Of a DNA stretch of 64,000 nt, positions 21,935 through 34,614 are shown piece after piece. The stretch spans positions 93,849,740-93,913,739 of the forward strand of contig JAOWCC010000577.1 in assembly GCA_030867875.1 (NCBI GenBank), read 5' to 3'. Under the pieces are notes generated by a model. That model was not told where the DNA came from. It was given only the letters and a program-made list of their open reading frames with translations, and made no database searches. The stretch is from Actinernus sp. WN-2022 (taxonomy: Eukaryota > Cnidaria > Anthozoa > Actiniaria > Actinernidae). The translations under genes and the position numbers were made by a program. How positions within the stretch are numbered: position 1 is the stretch's first letter; every line of letters begins with the position of its first letter.

Positions 21935-22555
21935 CGGTAACCTTGCAAATGATAGTAAAGAAAACCTGTAAGACTGTTGTAAACACAGACCGAGTTAAAG
22001 CTACGTGCAGCTTCTTGTTAAACTGACCATCCATTGGCCATAACGTTAGTCTATGATCAGACATTGAATACCGTATATACTAGTATACATGTATATAATG
22101 CCTGCATGGTTGCTTTAAATACCAGGTGCCTTTTTCCTTTTCATTGATCTTCTTTAAGACTGTTTAAAAATTATGCCAATGGTGCCTTATACAATCATGT
22201 ACTCACATCATACCGGATCCTGTTTGGTATAATGGCAACAAACGGCGATTTTTCTGAAAAAAATGTAAATAATAATAATAAAGGTTTATTACACAGCCTA
22301 TCCATTCTAGTGGTGGCTCTTCATCTGTGACAATGAAAATAAATACAATATAACAAAATAAATAGATATAGATAATAATAATAATAAAAATATATACTAT
22401 GACACAAATATAAATATAAAATAAAATATTTACATCATTGTATAGTCACCCTTCCCCACCCTCCTACCTAACAATGACACACCCTAATTAAGGTGGCTAT
22501 AATAAAATTTCAGTTCAAAAGTGCCCACCAACCCACCTAACAGCCCGATACAGGC
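21935..22555. other. No gene recognised; (AAT)n tracts
   Basis: Contains AATAATAATAATAAAGG at about 22268 and ATAATAATAATAA at about 22372, of the type found at retroelement 3' ends, but no element body was recognised. Confidence 0.5.
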
Positions 22556-22557
22556 GT

Positions 22558-22894
22558 GCAAGCATTTAGTGTAAACTTTTTTGTCTGTTGTTTCAAGTTT
22601 GAAATGCATAGTTTACTAATTACGCGGCGACGTTTGGCGTGTGAAGTCTGAACTTTTAACCGCAAAATGTCAAAGTTTGACAGCTCCTATCTATAGGTTT
22701 TGTCATGCAAAGCATAGCCTTTTGTCATGCAAAACAACTTGTTTCGCGCGGGAAAATAGTTTACATTACAGGAGCTGTCAAACATTTTGCGGTTAAAAGT
22801 TCAGACTTCACACGCCAAACGTCGCTGCGTAATTAGTAAACTATGCGTTTCAAACTTGAAACAACAGACAAAAAAGTTTACGCTAAACGCTTGC
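22558..22894. mobile_element. Foldback MITE, arms ~130 bp
   Basis: The left arm 22558-22691 mirrors the right arm 22768-22894 almost perfectly (for example TTTTTTGTCTGTTGTTTCAA and GTCTGAACTTTTAACCGC). A ~75 bp spacer contains two GTCATGCAAA words. No ORF. Confidence 0.85.
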
Positions 22895-22899
22895 TTGCA

Positions 22900-23190
22900 A
22901 ATGGTAGTAAAATGCAAACAATGAGAACAGTCTCTTGTGTTTGGTCAGTGGAAATGTCCTGTCTGAAGGAGATTGTTCCTAAGCAATGGACAATGCATGC
23001 TCAATGTAATTGAAACATGAATAATGAGGCCCTGAAAGAGTGGCCTTAACTCGGGCCGTGGAATGAGATTAGAAAACCATAGAAAATATAAGGCTCTGCT
23101 CACAGGGTAAATTGGTCTTTATATAATTAGATAATTAGCCAATCAGATTTTAGAAATTTCTTCAGTCATTAAGTACAATAATTAAACTGG
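22900..23190. other. No gene recognised
   Basis: Short AT-rich spacer between repeats. Confidence 0.5.
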
Positions 23191-23706
23191 CCTGTCAATT
23201 ACACGTTGTTGTGATTAATATCACTGAAACGTATTTTATGGGCAATGCATATGCTTGATTAAGAACTGAGGACTCTGTCAATCATTATGCTTTGCATTGG
23301 TGTATTAGGACATCCAGGGGCCTTACTCCCATACAAAAGCTATATAGTATGTGATGCTGGATGGGATCAGATTTTTGACATTCTAGCTAGTCACTATAAG
23401 TTTGATGCAAATGCAATGTTTTGGCTTTTTTCCCTTTATTTTTGCCTGTCAATTACACGTTGTTGTGAAATATCACTGAAACGTATTTTATGGGCAATGC
23501 AATTATGCTTGATTAAGAACTGAGGACTCTGTCAATCATTATGCTTTGCATAATATTTGGTGTATTAGGACATCCAGGGGCCTTACTCCCATACAAAAGC
23601 TATATAGTATGTGATGCTGGATGGGATCAGATTTTTGACATTCTAGCTAGTCACTATAAGTTTGATGCAAATGCAATGTTTTGGCTTTTTTCCCTTTATT
23701 TTTGCC
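23191..23706. repeat. Tandem duplication, period ~254 bp
   Basis: Copy one starts CCTGTCAATTACACGTTGTT at 23191 and copy two with the same words at 23445. Both end in CTTTATTTTTGCC. Copies differ by a few indels only (for example an extra TTAAT in the first), so the duplication is recent. Each copy yields a similar short ORF that I do not consider a gene. Confidence 0.95.
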
Positions 23707-23946
23707 CAGGAGTTATTTGGGAAAATTATTTAAGTTATTTAAGTTTCCGGTCTGAAATGAGGTAAGGAAAATTTGAAAATATTTAGGTCTGAGAAGGGAT
23801 CGAGTTTCTTTAATGTCCCAGCAGCTAGAGCACTCCCAACCCAAAATTTTTTGAAGTACCCCCCCCCCCCCTTCCCCACCTCCCCCCCGACCTAATGGTG
23901 CAATATGGTTGACAGAGTTTTTGAAAATAAATCATTTTTCAATTAA

Positions 23947-24147
23947 CAAATTGAAGTTTAAGATTCTTATGTGTCTGTCCTTAAATATTGACAACGATTT
24001 TCATGATCATAATTAAATAACATGGTCAATTAATAGCTGTGGATCTATGAGGTGTCTGCGCTGAGTTGATCCACAGTTATTTTCGCCATGTTATGATGAA
24101 AATCGTTGTCAATATTAGGACAGACACATAAAAAATACTCCAATTTG
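23947..24147. repeat. Foldback repeat 1
   Basis: TTATGTGTCTGTCC...TTGACAACGATTTTCAT is mirrored by ATGAAAATCGTTGTCAA...GGACAGACACATAA, and CTGTGGATC by GATCCACAG nearer the centre. The outer ends CAAATTG/CAATTTG also pair. Confidence 0.85.
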
Positions 24148-24280
24148 AAGGGCTGTGTGCAAAAAGGGCGTAAGTGACTCTTGATCACATTCTAAATTCT
24201 CCCTTGGAAAACAAAGAAATTGAAGGAGAATTTAGAATGTGATCAAGAGTCACTTGTGCCCTTTTTGCACACAGCCCTTC
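24147..24280. repeat. Foldback repeat 2
   Basis: GAAGGGCTGTGTGCAAAAAG at the left is mirrored by CTTTTTGCACACAGCCCTTC at the right; the whole arm is ~58 bp with a ~17 bp loop. The flanking ATTT on each side may be a target duplication. Confidence 0.85.
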
Positions 24281-24284
24281 ATTT

Positions 24285-24845
24285 GTTTTTACACAACAAT
24301 AAAATACTTTTAGCTTCAAACAATTGTGTACAAACTCTTCAGCTTCAAGTCCAAAAGCCCAAAAACGTAAACACTTCTTAAGCTTGCCCGAACTCTACAA
24401 AAATATATACATGTAAGCTACTCTAAACTGTGTGTTTCTACTGAAGAACATTACGTAAATATCCAGAATAAAAGATTTTAATCATGAACAGGAAGATTTT
24501 TTCTTTAATTTAATACCATACATGTACATTGTAAATTTCTCAGCCATCAGTCTAGAACTAGTCACAAAGTCAATCACAAATTCACCGAAAATATATTTGC
24601 TCAACTCGAGAGAAAGCTCAATTTTTTACAAATGGGATGAACTTTTCCCAGTGATGAAATACTTGTAAAATCCTCATTTCCATGATTTTTGGATCAGACA
24701 TTTACACAACCTTAATTCACAAATCTCTGCAAAGCCCGCTTCAAAAGCTGGCCGTGAGTCTGATAAAATAAATGCAGATGAAAATTAGCCATTAATCATA
24801 TTGCAAGAAAATTAGCGATTGTTATAAAAATGTATTTTACCAGTA
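24285..24845. other. No gene recognised
   Basis: AT-rich sequence with no supported feature. Confidence 0.5.
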
Positions 24846-24849
24846 CAAT

Positions 24850-26420
24850 GTATATATATGTTGTAGGTTATTTTCAAACAACCTAGGTTGTTTCTCATTT
24901 CTGGTCGTTTTTGAAACAACCTAGGTTATTTTAAAACAACCTAGGTCATTTTTATTTTAAAAAATTACCTAGGTCATTTTGACATATTTAGAGTCTTTTA
25001 AATGTTGGATATCATTACATTTGTCTGTTATTTGGTGACTTAAACCTAAACACCCAAAATTATTGATTGTAGCTCTTAAAATACCCAACGTGAGCAGCCC
25101 TTGTTGACGGTTAAGTTTTTTTTTTAATGTAGGGTTAGGTTTTGGATTAATTAGTTCACAGGACCATTGAAGAAGCAATATTATACTTGTCTGTTGTTTA
25201 ATTAGTGACTTAGCTCGAAACACCCAAAATTAGCGAGCAATTGGTTACTGTTAGGGTTACTTAAATGTTGGGCTAGGGTTTGGATTAGTTCGCAGGACCA
25301 TTAATTCCATTTTAATATAATAGTGTTAGGAATGAGTTTGCTTGGAGTGGGGTGTTAACTGCATGGCTTTAATAAATCTGCTTGTTATTGGCACTTGTTC
25401 CGCATGGATTTTTAAGTCTTTTCACATTCTCTGAGGAATTCTTTGATTAGAGAACAAGACAATATAATACAGCGTTTCTTTGATCCCACTTCAATTTTTT
25501 TCTAGACACAGTGGTCAGTGTTTTATTCCATTGGAAAAGCTGAGTCTAACGAGTACAAGCCAGCTACTCCAAGATCCTCTGCACTCGTTACTTAACTACC
25601 GAGATACTATTTAGCTCTTGAATCGTAAAAATCTTCTTCTAGATACAAATTGTTAGAGGTGATGTGCTTTCTTTTGTCTTTATTTTAGGTCAGTGATTAC
25701 TCTAAGTCAGTTCGGCTGACACAGTTTGTTTCAAAGTACGAGTGGAGCCGTAATAAAGTCAATAAACAATGTATTTTTCTGGATTTAGCTTCCTTAATAC
25801 TTCCCTTGAGTTGCTGCAGCTTTCATAAAAGAATGCAGAGTCAACGCAAACTTCATCTGGGTTACAGTTTTGTCTCGGTTTAATGTTGTCCATGCTATGT
25901 TTTCGAAAGATGTTTCAAAGTCCGATTTTGTTAGTAGTACGCATACGCACATAACGAGAGGGACTGGGTTCGACAATTAGTCACTTGGAGAATAAATGAT
26001 GTGTTCAAATCAACAAGCGCTTTCGTGGCACAGTGCGATAATCCACTGGATTAATATCTACCAGGCGTTCCTCATGATTCGGCCAAGTTAAGCCTGACCG
26101 GGCAAGGTTAGTAAGTGGATGGGTGATTGTCAAGGTAAGTGGTACAGTAAGGTGTGTCAGGGGGGACAAGGAGAAAATTGAGAGGCAGTGGGAAGGAAGG
26201 GGGAGGAGGAAGTAGAGGGGAGGGATGGGTTGTCAAAAAGTATTTTGTAGGGGAGGGGTGGGTGATTTTTTTTTCTTTTTAAATTCCCCCCAAAAAAACT
26301 AAACCCCTTTTTTTTATGAAACCCAAAAAATTAAAAAATCCCTTTTTAGAATCATTGATATTTCAACCTAAGTTGTTTGAGAAATAACCTGAATTGAGAA
26401 ACAACCTACAACATATACAT
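24850..26420. mobile_element. Putative non-autonomous element with AACCTAGGTT subterminal repeats
   Basis: The left end TATATGTTGTAGGTT is followed by several copies of AACAACCTAGGT (24880-24970). The right end (26363-26418) carries AACCTAAGTTGTTTGAGAAA and AACAACCTACAACATATA, the mirror of the left end. A ~1.5 kb interior holds no recognisable transposase. The ends are A/T-rich and the target duplication could not be fixed. Confidence 0.45.
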
Positions 26421-26821
26421 AAATGTATGTAATATGGATTATTTACATACCATAACCTATAAATTAACTTACAATTCTATTTAACTTTAATTAAATTTAA
26501 TAAATTACTATAATATACAATAAATAGATAGTCATGCATGTAGATCAGAGCTACAAATATAGCGGCATCAGCAATATACATATATTAGATATTCAGAGTT
26601 TGAAGAAACCACTCGTCTGCTTGTCAGGACAAGTGCTAAATGGCATAGGGCGAGCGCTAGAGGATGGCACTTGCTTTTTAATGGTAGGGGACTTTTTGAA
26701 TCCTGAGAAAATGGTTCGGGCAAGTGAGTAAGACAATTCGGGCAAGTACAATTTTGTATCACTTAATTGCCTGGGGGGCAAGTGAGTCTTGGAAAAAAAT
26801 AATTAACCCTCTTTTGTATTG

Positions 26822-27241
26822 GCCAGTAACAAAACGAGCAGGGGACTGGGACCGAGTTTATCAGAATTACTCTAATTCTAAAATGAAGTTCATCGCATGA
26901 TAGAGCATGTTGAAATTAGCATTTGTGCCAAGTTTGACGTGATTCATGTGAATCTTGTCTGAATTATAAGCATTTGCAATTTCTTTGTCCCTCCAAAATT
27001 TTACAATGAATGCATGTATGGTTTGAAGGGACAACGTTAAAAAATAAGAGAGTTTGTATGGGACATATTGGGACATATTGACATATTTGATGCCTTCTAT
27101 ATAGCATCGTCAATATTGAGCCAAAGTTCACCAAACTTTCCAGACTAGCTAAGTTTGATCTGTTCTTTTGGAAAATAATGCTCACTAATTGAATTAGTTT
27201 TACTGATTCGGTTCCAGTCTCCCACTCGTTTTGTTACTGGC
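26822..27241. mobile_element. MITE with GCCAGTAACAAAACGAG ends
   Basis: GCCAGTAACAAAACGAG...GACTGG at the left is mirrored by CCAGTC...CTCGTTTTGTTACTGGC at the right, ~36 bp of inverted repeat. 420 bp, no ORF. Confidence 0.75.
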
Positions 27242-27244
27242 TCA

Positions 27245-29685
27245 TTGAACAAAAATGCCAATTAAAAAGCTTAAAAATTGATAAAAAAATATCTGATCAA
27301 ATTTTTTTAATGGAAGGTTTTAATTTAAAAAGTGTGAAGTTAATTTAAAAGATTTATAATGTACATTATGTAGTGTAGTATGTAGTTTCTGCACTGTGAA
27401 GACGACCATATGTCAGCAATGCCTGCATCAGCATCAGCACTTGCTGAAAGGGCTTCAAGAGTAGTCATTTTCTTTTCATGCAACAAGTCAATAAACCAGG
27501 CCGCAGTGCATGTATTGGCACATGATTCTTAAATCACATGTATAGTTCTTAAAATAGACATGTAAAGCCTAGTTTTCACAAGCGACATAAGCATTAATAA
27601 AAACAAGAAATATATGCACATGCAGTGCCGTATCTCTTGATTATTAATAATATAGCTGTACTTGTTCTACTCCCAGGTGTGTCTGATACATGTAAGACCA
27701 AGTGCCACTATATTGCACTGCATATATTGCTTGTACTTCCCTTATGCTTACAACTTACATTTGTACATGCATGTCGCTAGGGAAAACAAGGCTTTACAGT
27801 GCAATTTCACACTTCATATTACCTCGTGATTTCTCTTCATGATCTGTATCAATCCCTAATTCTGAGTAGTACTGCATTTCGTCCATTACAGAAATGAAAA
27901 CTGTAAAAAAATAAGCAGAAAACAAAAAACAAATTTAACCATTAATTGAAGTTTATAATTAATTTTGTAATATTAATAACAGCTACATATAATTATATAC
28001 CAGTACTCACTTGATGTATAATTGTATAATTTCACATTAATGGTTCAGGATTAAAAAAATATTTCAGATTTAAGTAATGCTTTGAACAGCTAAGAACTAC
28101 ATATGTACATGTATAGCATATTAAATTAAGACAATATTTTTTTTTAAATAAGGCTGTGGCAGTGGGCATATCCCCACATATGATTTTGCTTGAATCTGCC
28201 TGAAGTGCTGGTACATACGAGATGTCTACAATCCAAACTTACACACAGAAAATAAAGTATTGTGTTATGCTATTGGCTCGATCTTTTTACTGTGAAAACA
28301 CAAATAATTACAGTGTTAGTGACTATATTATATCAAGCTCCCACTCTGAGGCCATGCAATGTAAATGGATATTATTTTCAACAGTAATATTGAACATTAG
28401 TTTGCAATAAATTGTTGTAATTTGTTATTTTCTACCTTATTATATATGTTTTTAAATGGATTTTATGTTACATTGTACCTCAGTCTATTAAATCGAATGA
28501 AACTCCCCTTGCTAATACATGTTATTGTACATACATGTACCATTCACATATCTAGATAAGAGCACTTCACCTGATACACGTACTCTGCCAATTACATGTA
28601 CATTTAAGTTTCACTGGGTGTTTTTGTATGGGACACAGTACCCCTTAAGATAGCAAGAGAAGGGCCTTAATTAATGCCCCTTTACTATATAATTAGCTGC
28701 AGACCCCATTAAGAATCTGCTATCCCAGGTTGGGAGGGCAGGATCCCAGGTGGGATGGTGGGAACTGGATGAGGTAAACTGCTGCAATTTTATTAATCCC
28801 AGCGTGTGTGTACTGGAGGGATTCCAGACTTGTTTCAAAATCGCAGGTGGGATGAATTTGATCCCAGTTTTTGGCAGGGATCCCTGTTCATGGTGGGATC
28901 ATGGGCAAGATCCCAGTTAAAATCCAAGTCAGGAAATTAGATGGGATCCGGCCTGGCCAATCCCATGTGGGATCCCAACCAGGACAAAGTTGGGATCCTA
29001 CATGAACATGGGATGGCCAGGATATCCCACCTGCCATTTTTTTACCTGGATATATAAACAATAACAAAGAATTTGGCTAGTTTAAAGGCACCAATTAAAG
29101 TTGTTTGACAGGGCCAGCATGCAATCAGATCACAATTTTAGCTTGGCTAAACATGTATATGTTATAAAGGATCATGTTTACTGTATGCAATGTCAGCCCT
29201 GAGTCGGTCAAGGGTTGACCAACATGTCAGTCGACAGTCGGCTGTGTGTTTTCCATTCTGTTTTTTATCTGTCGGCCGATAGTGTGTATAGGTGGTACAT
29301 AAGGTACGTGTCGGTCATATATGTTGGTGGTGTATCTGTGAGATGTTAATTAAGTTATATTAAACTGTACATTCTGCATATGTTTTCACTCAAATAAACT
29401 GACTCAATTGGAAATATTATATCTGTAACATTTACTCTATTGAATATAATTCAGTTTAAGTAGGTTCTCCAGTTTTCTATCCTCCTCAAAACCAACCTAT
29501 AATAATAATAACAATATTTCTACAGGAAATACTCCCTCACATACATGTACTGTGATTTTCAGGGAGGTCCTGCATAACGAAAAGTAATAATGAAGACTAA
29601 ATGGCTATAAAAGGTTAAGAACTAGAGCTAAAATGCTAAGTATACTAATGTTAGACAATAGTGCTATTACTTTAAAAAACTTTTA
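27245..29685. other. Mostly featureless AT-rich sequence
   Basis: A minus-strand stretch at about 27400-27530 has a coding-like translation (LLHEKKMTTLEALSAS) without clear splice sites. From 28720 to 29035 there is a cluster of GGGATCCCA-like words with no fixed period. Only the candidate exon at 27823-27900 is listed separately. Confidence 0.4.
27823..27900 (-). CDS. Candidate exon, possibly upstream part of the BCAP/BANK-like gene
   Basis: The minus strand shows TTTTTTTACAG|TTTTC at 27901, an open 78 bp stretch encoding VMDEMQYYSELGIDTDHEE, and a donor CGAG|GTAATA at 27822. The tail resembles the acidic linker that follows the TIR-like domain in BCAP only in composition. It leaves with one extra base, whereas the next recognised exon (14653-14797) starts in frame 0, so at least one exon between them would be missing. 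It could equally be a start exon of another gene, since an ATG lies at 27886. Confidence 0.35.
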
Positions 29686-29689
29686 AAAA

Positions 29690-30405
29690 CGATCAAATTC
29701 TCAGCGAGAGATCTTCGAATTGAAGTCTAATGCGTTCCAGTCTACAATTGCTTGGAACACAAAGGAGTCCTTGATATAATCTCTCTTCAGATTGCCATCT
29801 TTATGTTTGATTATCATAACCATAATCTAGCTTCCTTGAGCTTTTGATACTTTCTTTATTCAAACTTCTAAGGTCCATAATTATAACACCAGATTAACAT
29901 CTAAGTCTAGCTGCAGTCTCTTCGTTCCACAAATTCGAACTAATTTTGGTAAATTCAGTCTAAGATATTACAAGGGTGTCATAATCTGGATCGAATGCAC
30001 TTAGTAAAGACCTCAGAAATCTGAACTCCAAAACGTCATTCAAATCAAAACTGAAACAAAAGTTTTCTACAGAATAATATTAAGATTCAAAACAATTTCT
30101 TCTTTCTTTCCAACTTTACTAATACATATATTACGAAATTCGAAATAATGACATTTCTTGTCCTACTACTACTAGCTTGTATTAATGTTTTTAACGTATA
30201 ATTAGTATGTGTTTTGCCTTGCTTTGCCTCGACTCAAAAAATGTATTTTAATCAGTCTACATTTTCTGGGATGCCTGATTCGATCTCGATTAGTCTCACA
30301 CTATTTCAGGTCTCCCAGTACTCTCAATATTACATTCTACTCGTGTGTATTTGTATGACACAATCTAGGGTACAAAATAAAGCTGTTGTTGTTGTAATAG
30401 CCTTT
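29690..30405 (+). mobile_element. LINE 3' relic with (TTG)n-type tail
   Basis: Plus-strand frames give HNLASLSFDTFF, VHNYNTRL and SLFVPQIRTNFGKFSLRYY, the C-terminal region of jockey/CR1-like reverse transcriptases, with frameshifts. The 3' end reads AAAATAAAGCTGTTGTTGTT. 5' truncated and inactive. Confidence 0.6.
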
Positions 30406-30409
30406 TAGG

Positions 30410-31800
30410 CTGACATAAAATTTCAATTTCCTAGTTGAAGACTACATAATATCAAATGCTTTAATACCGAAGATAGCAAACAGGACGTAAAAATAATTAA
30501 ACACAAATTATTCCAGGAGCCAATTCAATATACGTAGTTAATATAACAGATTTCATGCATGCACGTACAAGTTGTGTAGATCGCTGGAACAGTGCGTACC
30601 TTAATATTCTGACAGAAAACAAGTTTCTGCTGGTGTTTTAGCTCAAATCTTCGATTTAGCGCCATATATATGAAGAGGAAATACACATGCCTCGTCCCCA
30701 GTCGCTCGCAAGTTTATTTCTCCTTATCCCGTCAAATATCCCGTCAAATATCCCGTCAACTCTCGCGCGCTCGTCCAAGCTTCTCCGACCACGCGCTTCG
30801 AACCATAACGACCACAATCCCTTGCGAACCGAAAACAGTCAAAATAACACGTGCACTTGTACTGGCTTGTTTTTACTCGGGCCAGGCCTTTGGCCGGCAC
30901 GAGTCATAAATCGCAAGTGTTTATTTTTCCATTCGTCGTCGCGAGTTGGCTCAACACGTGACAGGGTGAACCAATCAGATTCGATATCGCTTGGGACACT
31001 GCGGGACGCTGCGGGTTGCTTGCGCCTTAGATATCTTAGATATTTACTTCCTATTTCATAGTTTACACTAATACTGGAAGGTGGATAAAACCGTGAAAAA
31101 ATACAGCCTTATAACAACAACGAAGTGCAGGTGCAACAATGGATGTGATAAATATATAAACAAACACGCAAATAAATAATCAGATAAATAATGATTGCTG
31201 AAGTAAAGTCAGCTTATAGGCGCCTAAGATATATGGAGGCGTCTTCATTGTCTTGATCGCAGGGCCAATAGCAACATTAAATAGAGGTAACGATGGAGCA
31301 TTGATCACGTGCTCAGGTAATTTGTTCTATACGCGGATTGTACGAAAGAAAAATGAATAGCTAAGAGCAAGAACGTTGCACTGTAGTTGACAATAATATA
31401 TATTTTACTCACATCTCGATTCTGATTGGCTGAGAACACGCAACGAATTCTCCATAGCTATAGCACTAAGTGCGCATGCGTACAACATTACTGTTAGCAG
31501 ATAATTCTTAGCGCTCGATGGTAAGAAAATACGACAATTTCAAACTAGAAAGCAGGGCAATTCGTTAGTTTGAGCCATTTAAGCGCTCAGCTATGTTTCT
31601 AGTCATTCTTTTCTCCTAAACTCGTAGAATAAATGCAATTTTTAGCTCGAATATGAAAGAAAACATCTTGAATCATGCAGAAATCCTGCAATCTTAAACA
31701 AACCAATTTTATGCGGCGTTTTATTTAGCTTCGTTTACGATAGCTTTCTCTTTTGCTAAAACTTGAGCTTAAAAATGTATAATAAAACAATTATTAAATT
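30410..31800. other. No gene recognised
   Basis: Contains three direct copies of ATCCCGTCAA (about 30727-30760) and A/T-rich spacer. No exon or complete repeat that I can support. Confidence 0.45.
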
Positions 31801-31808
31801 CGTTTTTC

Positions 31809-31884
31809 GCATGATAGCGAAAATTATCAAGACCTCGAAGCTGATAACACAGACCTCTGTCTTGATCATTTTCGCTATCATGCC
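31809..31884. repeat. Hairpin
   Basis: GCATGATAGCGAAAATTATC...AAGAC is mirrored by GTCTTGATCATTTTCGCTATCATGC-type sequence ~25 bp away. It abuts the LINE relic that follows. Confidence 0.75.
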
Positions 31885-31889
31885 CAACC

Positions 31890-33640
31890 TCATCCAATAA
31901 TTTGTAATTCTTCAATCACCTCGGGTGCCGTACCTGATACCCTAAAAATTGCTAAGGTAATACCGGTTTTCAGTTCAGTTCAGTTCAGATTTATTTTGCA
32001 CATGTTCAAAAAGAAAAATATTACAGTTTATGAGTATTAGAAAGGGAATATGAGAAGTAAACATAAGTGAGAAAAAAATATAATAAATCAACCGTGCGCA
32101 GTGGCCAAAGTAGCATTAGGACTTTCGAGTTGACCACTGTAATGCGACGCCACTGAGTTGACCACATTCAAACCTGATGATATACCTATTTCCATCATAT
32201 CTTACCTTGCTTCTCCAAAATTCTTGAAAAGGTCATGTACAAACGATTTCTTGATTATATGAATAACCACAACATTCTACATAATCATCAATATGGCTTC
32301 AGGAATAAAAGTCTACGTTTATGGCTATTCTTGAATTGATTGACAATATCTATCAATCTTTCGAAAATAATAACTTTACCCTTGGTATTTTTATTGACCT
32401 CAAAAAAGCCTTCGACGCAGTTAAAGGGATACCCGAGTGAAAAACACATTGGGGCTCAAAAGAATCTTCAACATGTTCTTTGTTCAGAAAATGTATTAAA
32501 ATTTGATCAAACGTTTTTAGTATTAAGAACGCAAAGTTGGCCCCGCGAAGACATGGGCGCCGCCATCTTTGTTTGCATTTACGGAAGTGACGTCACTTCG
32601 TCCCACCAGCGTATCGCGGCTACTTGTCTTTGTATGATTTTCACACGCTCGGAATTAAAGTGGATATATTTTCATCGAGATTGCAAAGGAATTCTTACAG
32701 AAACCGGAATTATGATGAAGACGACATTATGAGAAAAGTTCAGAAGACTGGGAGGAGGAAGGAAAGCATTGGGAAGGCGAGAAATTATCAGACGAACAAC
32801 AAGGTCTCGTAACTGCCATTTAATAACAGCAAAACAACATGGCTTAAAAGACTCGAGTGACTTCTGAATAAGTATAAGAACTACAATGTATGTGAGGTAC
32901 AGTTAAGGCGTTTATCATCCTAAAAACACCTAATAAGTGTTTTTTGCTGATGACACTAACACTTTCTTTAACAGTAACACCCTGACAAAACTAAATATAT
33001 GCTCTATCTCCGTCACTATCTCATGACTACCTCGGAGTCACACAGACCCATGATCTTCGCTGGAACACTCACTGCTCCAAAATCGCATCTAAATCTAACA
33101 AACGCTAGGTATTGTTCTCAGAACCCTGAACCAAATCTGTTAAGAAGCGAGCTTACGAAACTTTAGTTAGACCCAAACTTGAATATACTTCCGAGGCTTG
33201 GAACCCTTACACTGACTCTGACGTAAATAAGATTCACAACAAATTTTATTTCGTACTGGAATTAATAATAGTTACAGGTTTACTGGAAAAATGAAAAGCT
33301 CAATAATTAGTACTGGTAGGCTCAGAATAACTAGAAAGCTAAACTAAGCTGAGCCACCGGAACAAAGTTCAGATTGCAATTTGATATGGCGGTCAGAACG
33401 AAAACAATGTACATAATTTGTTATATAATAAATACAAGAAACAAACATAACAGGGACAAGTTCAGAAAAATGCTGCTCGCTTTGTTTGCAGCAACTATGA
33501 TCGCTACACCAGTACGTCCGAACTTGTTAACACACTGGGTTGGGACACTCTCGCGGAGAGAAGACTTGCCCAACAGGCCGCAATGTCTTGGTGGGGATTG
33601 GCTGCCCTCTCAATATTGTCCCAAACCCTAGACATAATAA
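31890..33640 (+). mobile_element. Jockey/CR1-like LINE relic, interrupted
   Basis: Plus-strand blocks in order: AVPDTLKIAKVIPVF (31930); FSKILEKVMYKRFLDYM and HQYGF (32210-32300); FTLGIFIDLKKAFDAV (32370-32430); ADDTNTF (32947); DYLGVTQTHDLRWNTH and YETLVRPKLEY (33030-33190); VQKNAARFVCSNYDR and LGWDTLAERRLAQQ (33450-33570). Insertions split it: a CAGTT-rich piece at about 31970-32165, a ~500 bp non-LINE segment at about 32432-32935, and another at about 33250-33450. Many stops are present; it is dead. Confidence 0.75.
32432..32935 (+). other. Insert in LINE with promoter-proximal-like sequence
   Basis: The insert begins right after the DLKKAFDAV codons at TAAAGGGATACCCGAGTGA and carries GGCGCCGCCATCTTTG and a TGACGTCA word (CRE-like, about 32590). 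The origin is unknown. A short ORF (62 aa) inside is K/R-rich but unrecognised. Confidence 0.4.
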
Positions 33641-33644
33641 CTTG

Positions 33645-34610
33645 TATTCTCTTCAGACCCCCCGAAGTTCGAGGTCTACTTTTCTCGACTTTTTAGCCCT
33701 CTGAAAAAGTAAAAGAAATTACTTTTTCGGGCTAAAAAAGCCCAAAAAAGCCCAGTCCCACCCCATGCGTGGACAAACACCACCATGCAGGGACCGGGAG
33801 AGACGGCCACATATATTTGGCCTGTGTTCAGCAAGCAAGCAGGCTGAACGACAGTCTCCTTTTTTCCTCACTCGGCAAAGCTGTTACGCTAAGCCATCCC
33901 CGCTCATAGGAAAAGTTCGCGGAACGGATCATCTGAAACCTAGTCTATTGAACTAGATCTTCAATCGATGTGGTACACATTTGAATTTTCCGCTTCTAGA
34001 AAATCAGCCAATCACGTTTCAGAACGGCGTTTTGTAAGTAAGTACGTCACTAGTACATGCGCAAAACGCAAATGCAAAGCCGTGTATTTCATCATGACCT
34101 TTGCACTACACAGCACGTTCGAGAAATCACATCATGAGGAACATGTCTGACACTGTTATGTTATCCAACTTAAAATGAAGACATATAGAGGCTGTTCTGT
34201 AATTTCCATTGAACTACAAAACTTAATAGGGCCTTCAAGTCACAAAATGAAACGCTGCTCACCGTAGGAGGTTAATAATACCTCCGTAATTTGACACTAA
34301 TTTCGATAATAAAGGTCACGCGAATGTAATTTGAAACTCAATTCAAAGTGTTAAATTTAGAATAAATTTAGAATTAACGTAACGCAAGCAAGCATTGAGT
34401 CATTGACTGACACATAATAATCCTAAAATTCAAAACATATCCCAAAAACAATGAAAGTATTTTTTCATTCCTATTTCACAAAAAAAGAAAAAATTACGAT
34501 ATCAATCTTCCTTACAGAACCTTCCTTAGAACAACAGCCGCAGAGAAACATCCATTTCAAAATTTCCCGTCGGAAATGCGGTAGCAACAATAGCGATAGG
34601 ACACGTAGAA
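33645..34610. other. No gene recognised; small inverted repeat
   Basis: At 33689-33742 a TTTTTAGCCC...GAAAAAGTA segment is mirrored by TACTTTTTCGGGCTAAAAA. The rest shows no supported gene. Confidence 0.5.
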
Positions 34611-34614
34611 CTAA

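Noticed and set aside
23287..23765. Pair of similar ~75-codon ORFs
   Set aside because: They arise from a 254 bp tandem duplication and lack splice or family support.
25794..25976. Minus-strand ORF of 60 codons and an alternative 44-codon frame
   Set aside because: Protein-like in part, but splice sites do not fit the neighbouring gene's phases and no family is recognised.
27400..27530. Coding-like minus-strand stretch
   Set aside because: No clear acceptor or donor and no family match; left as a note only.
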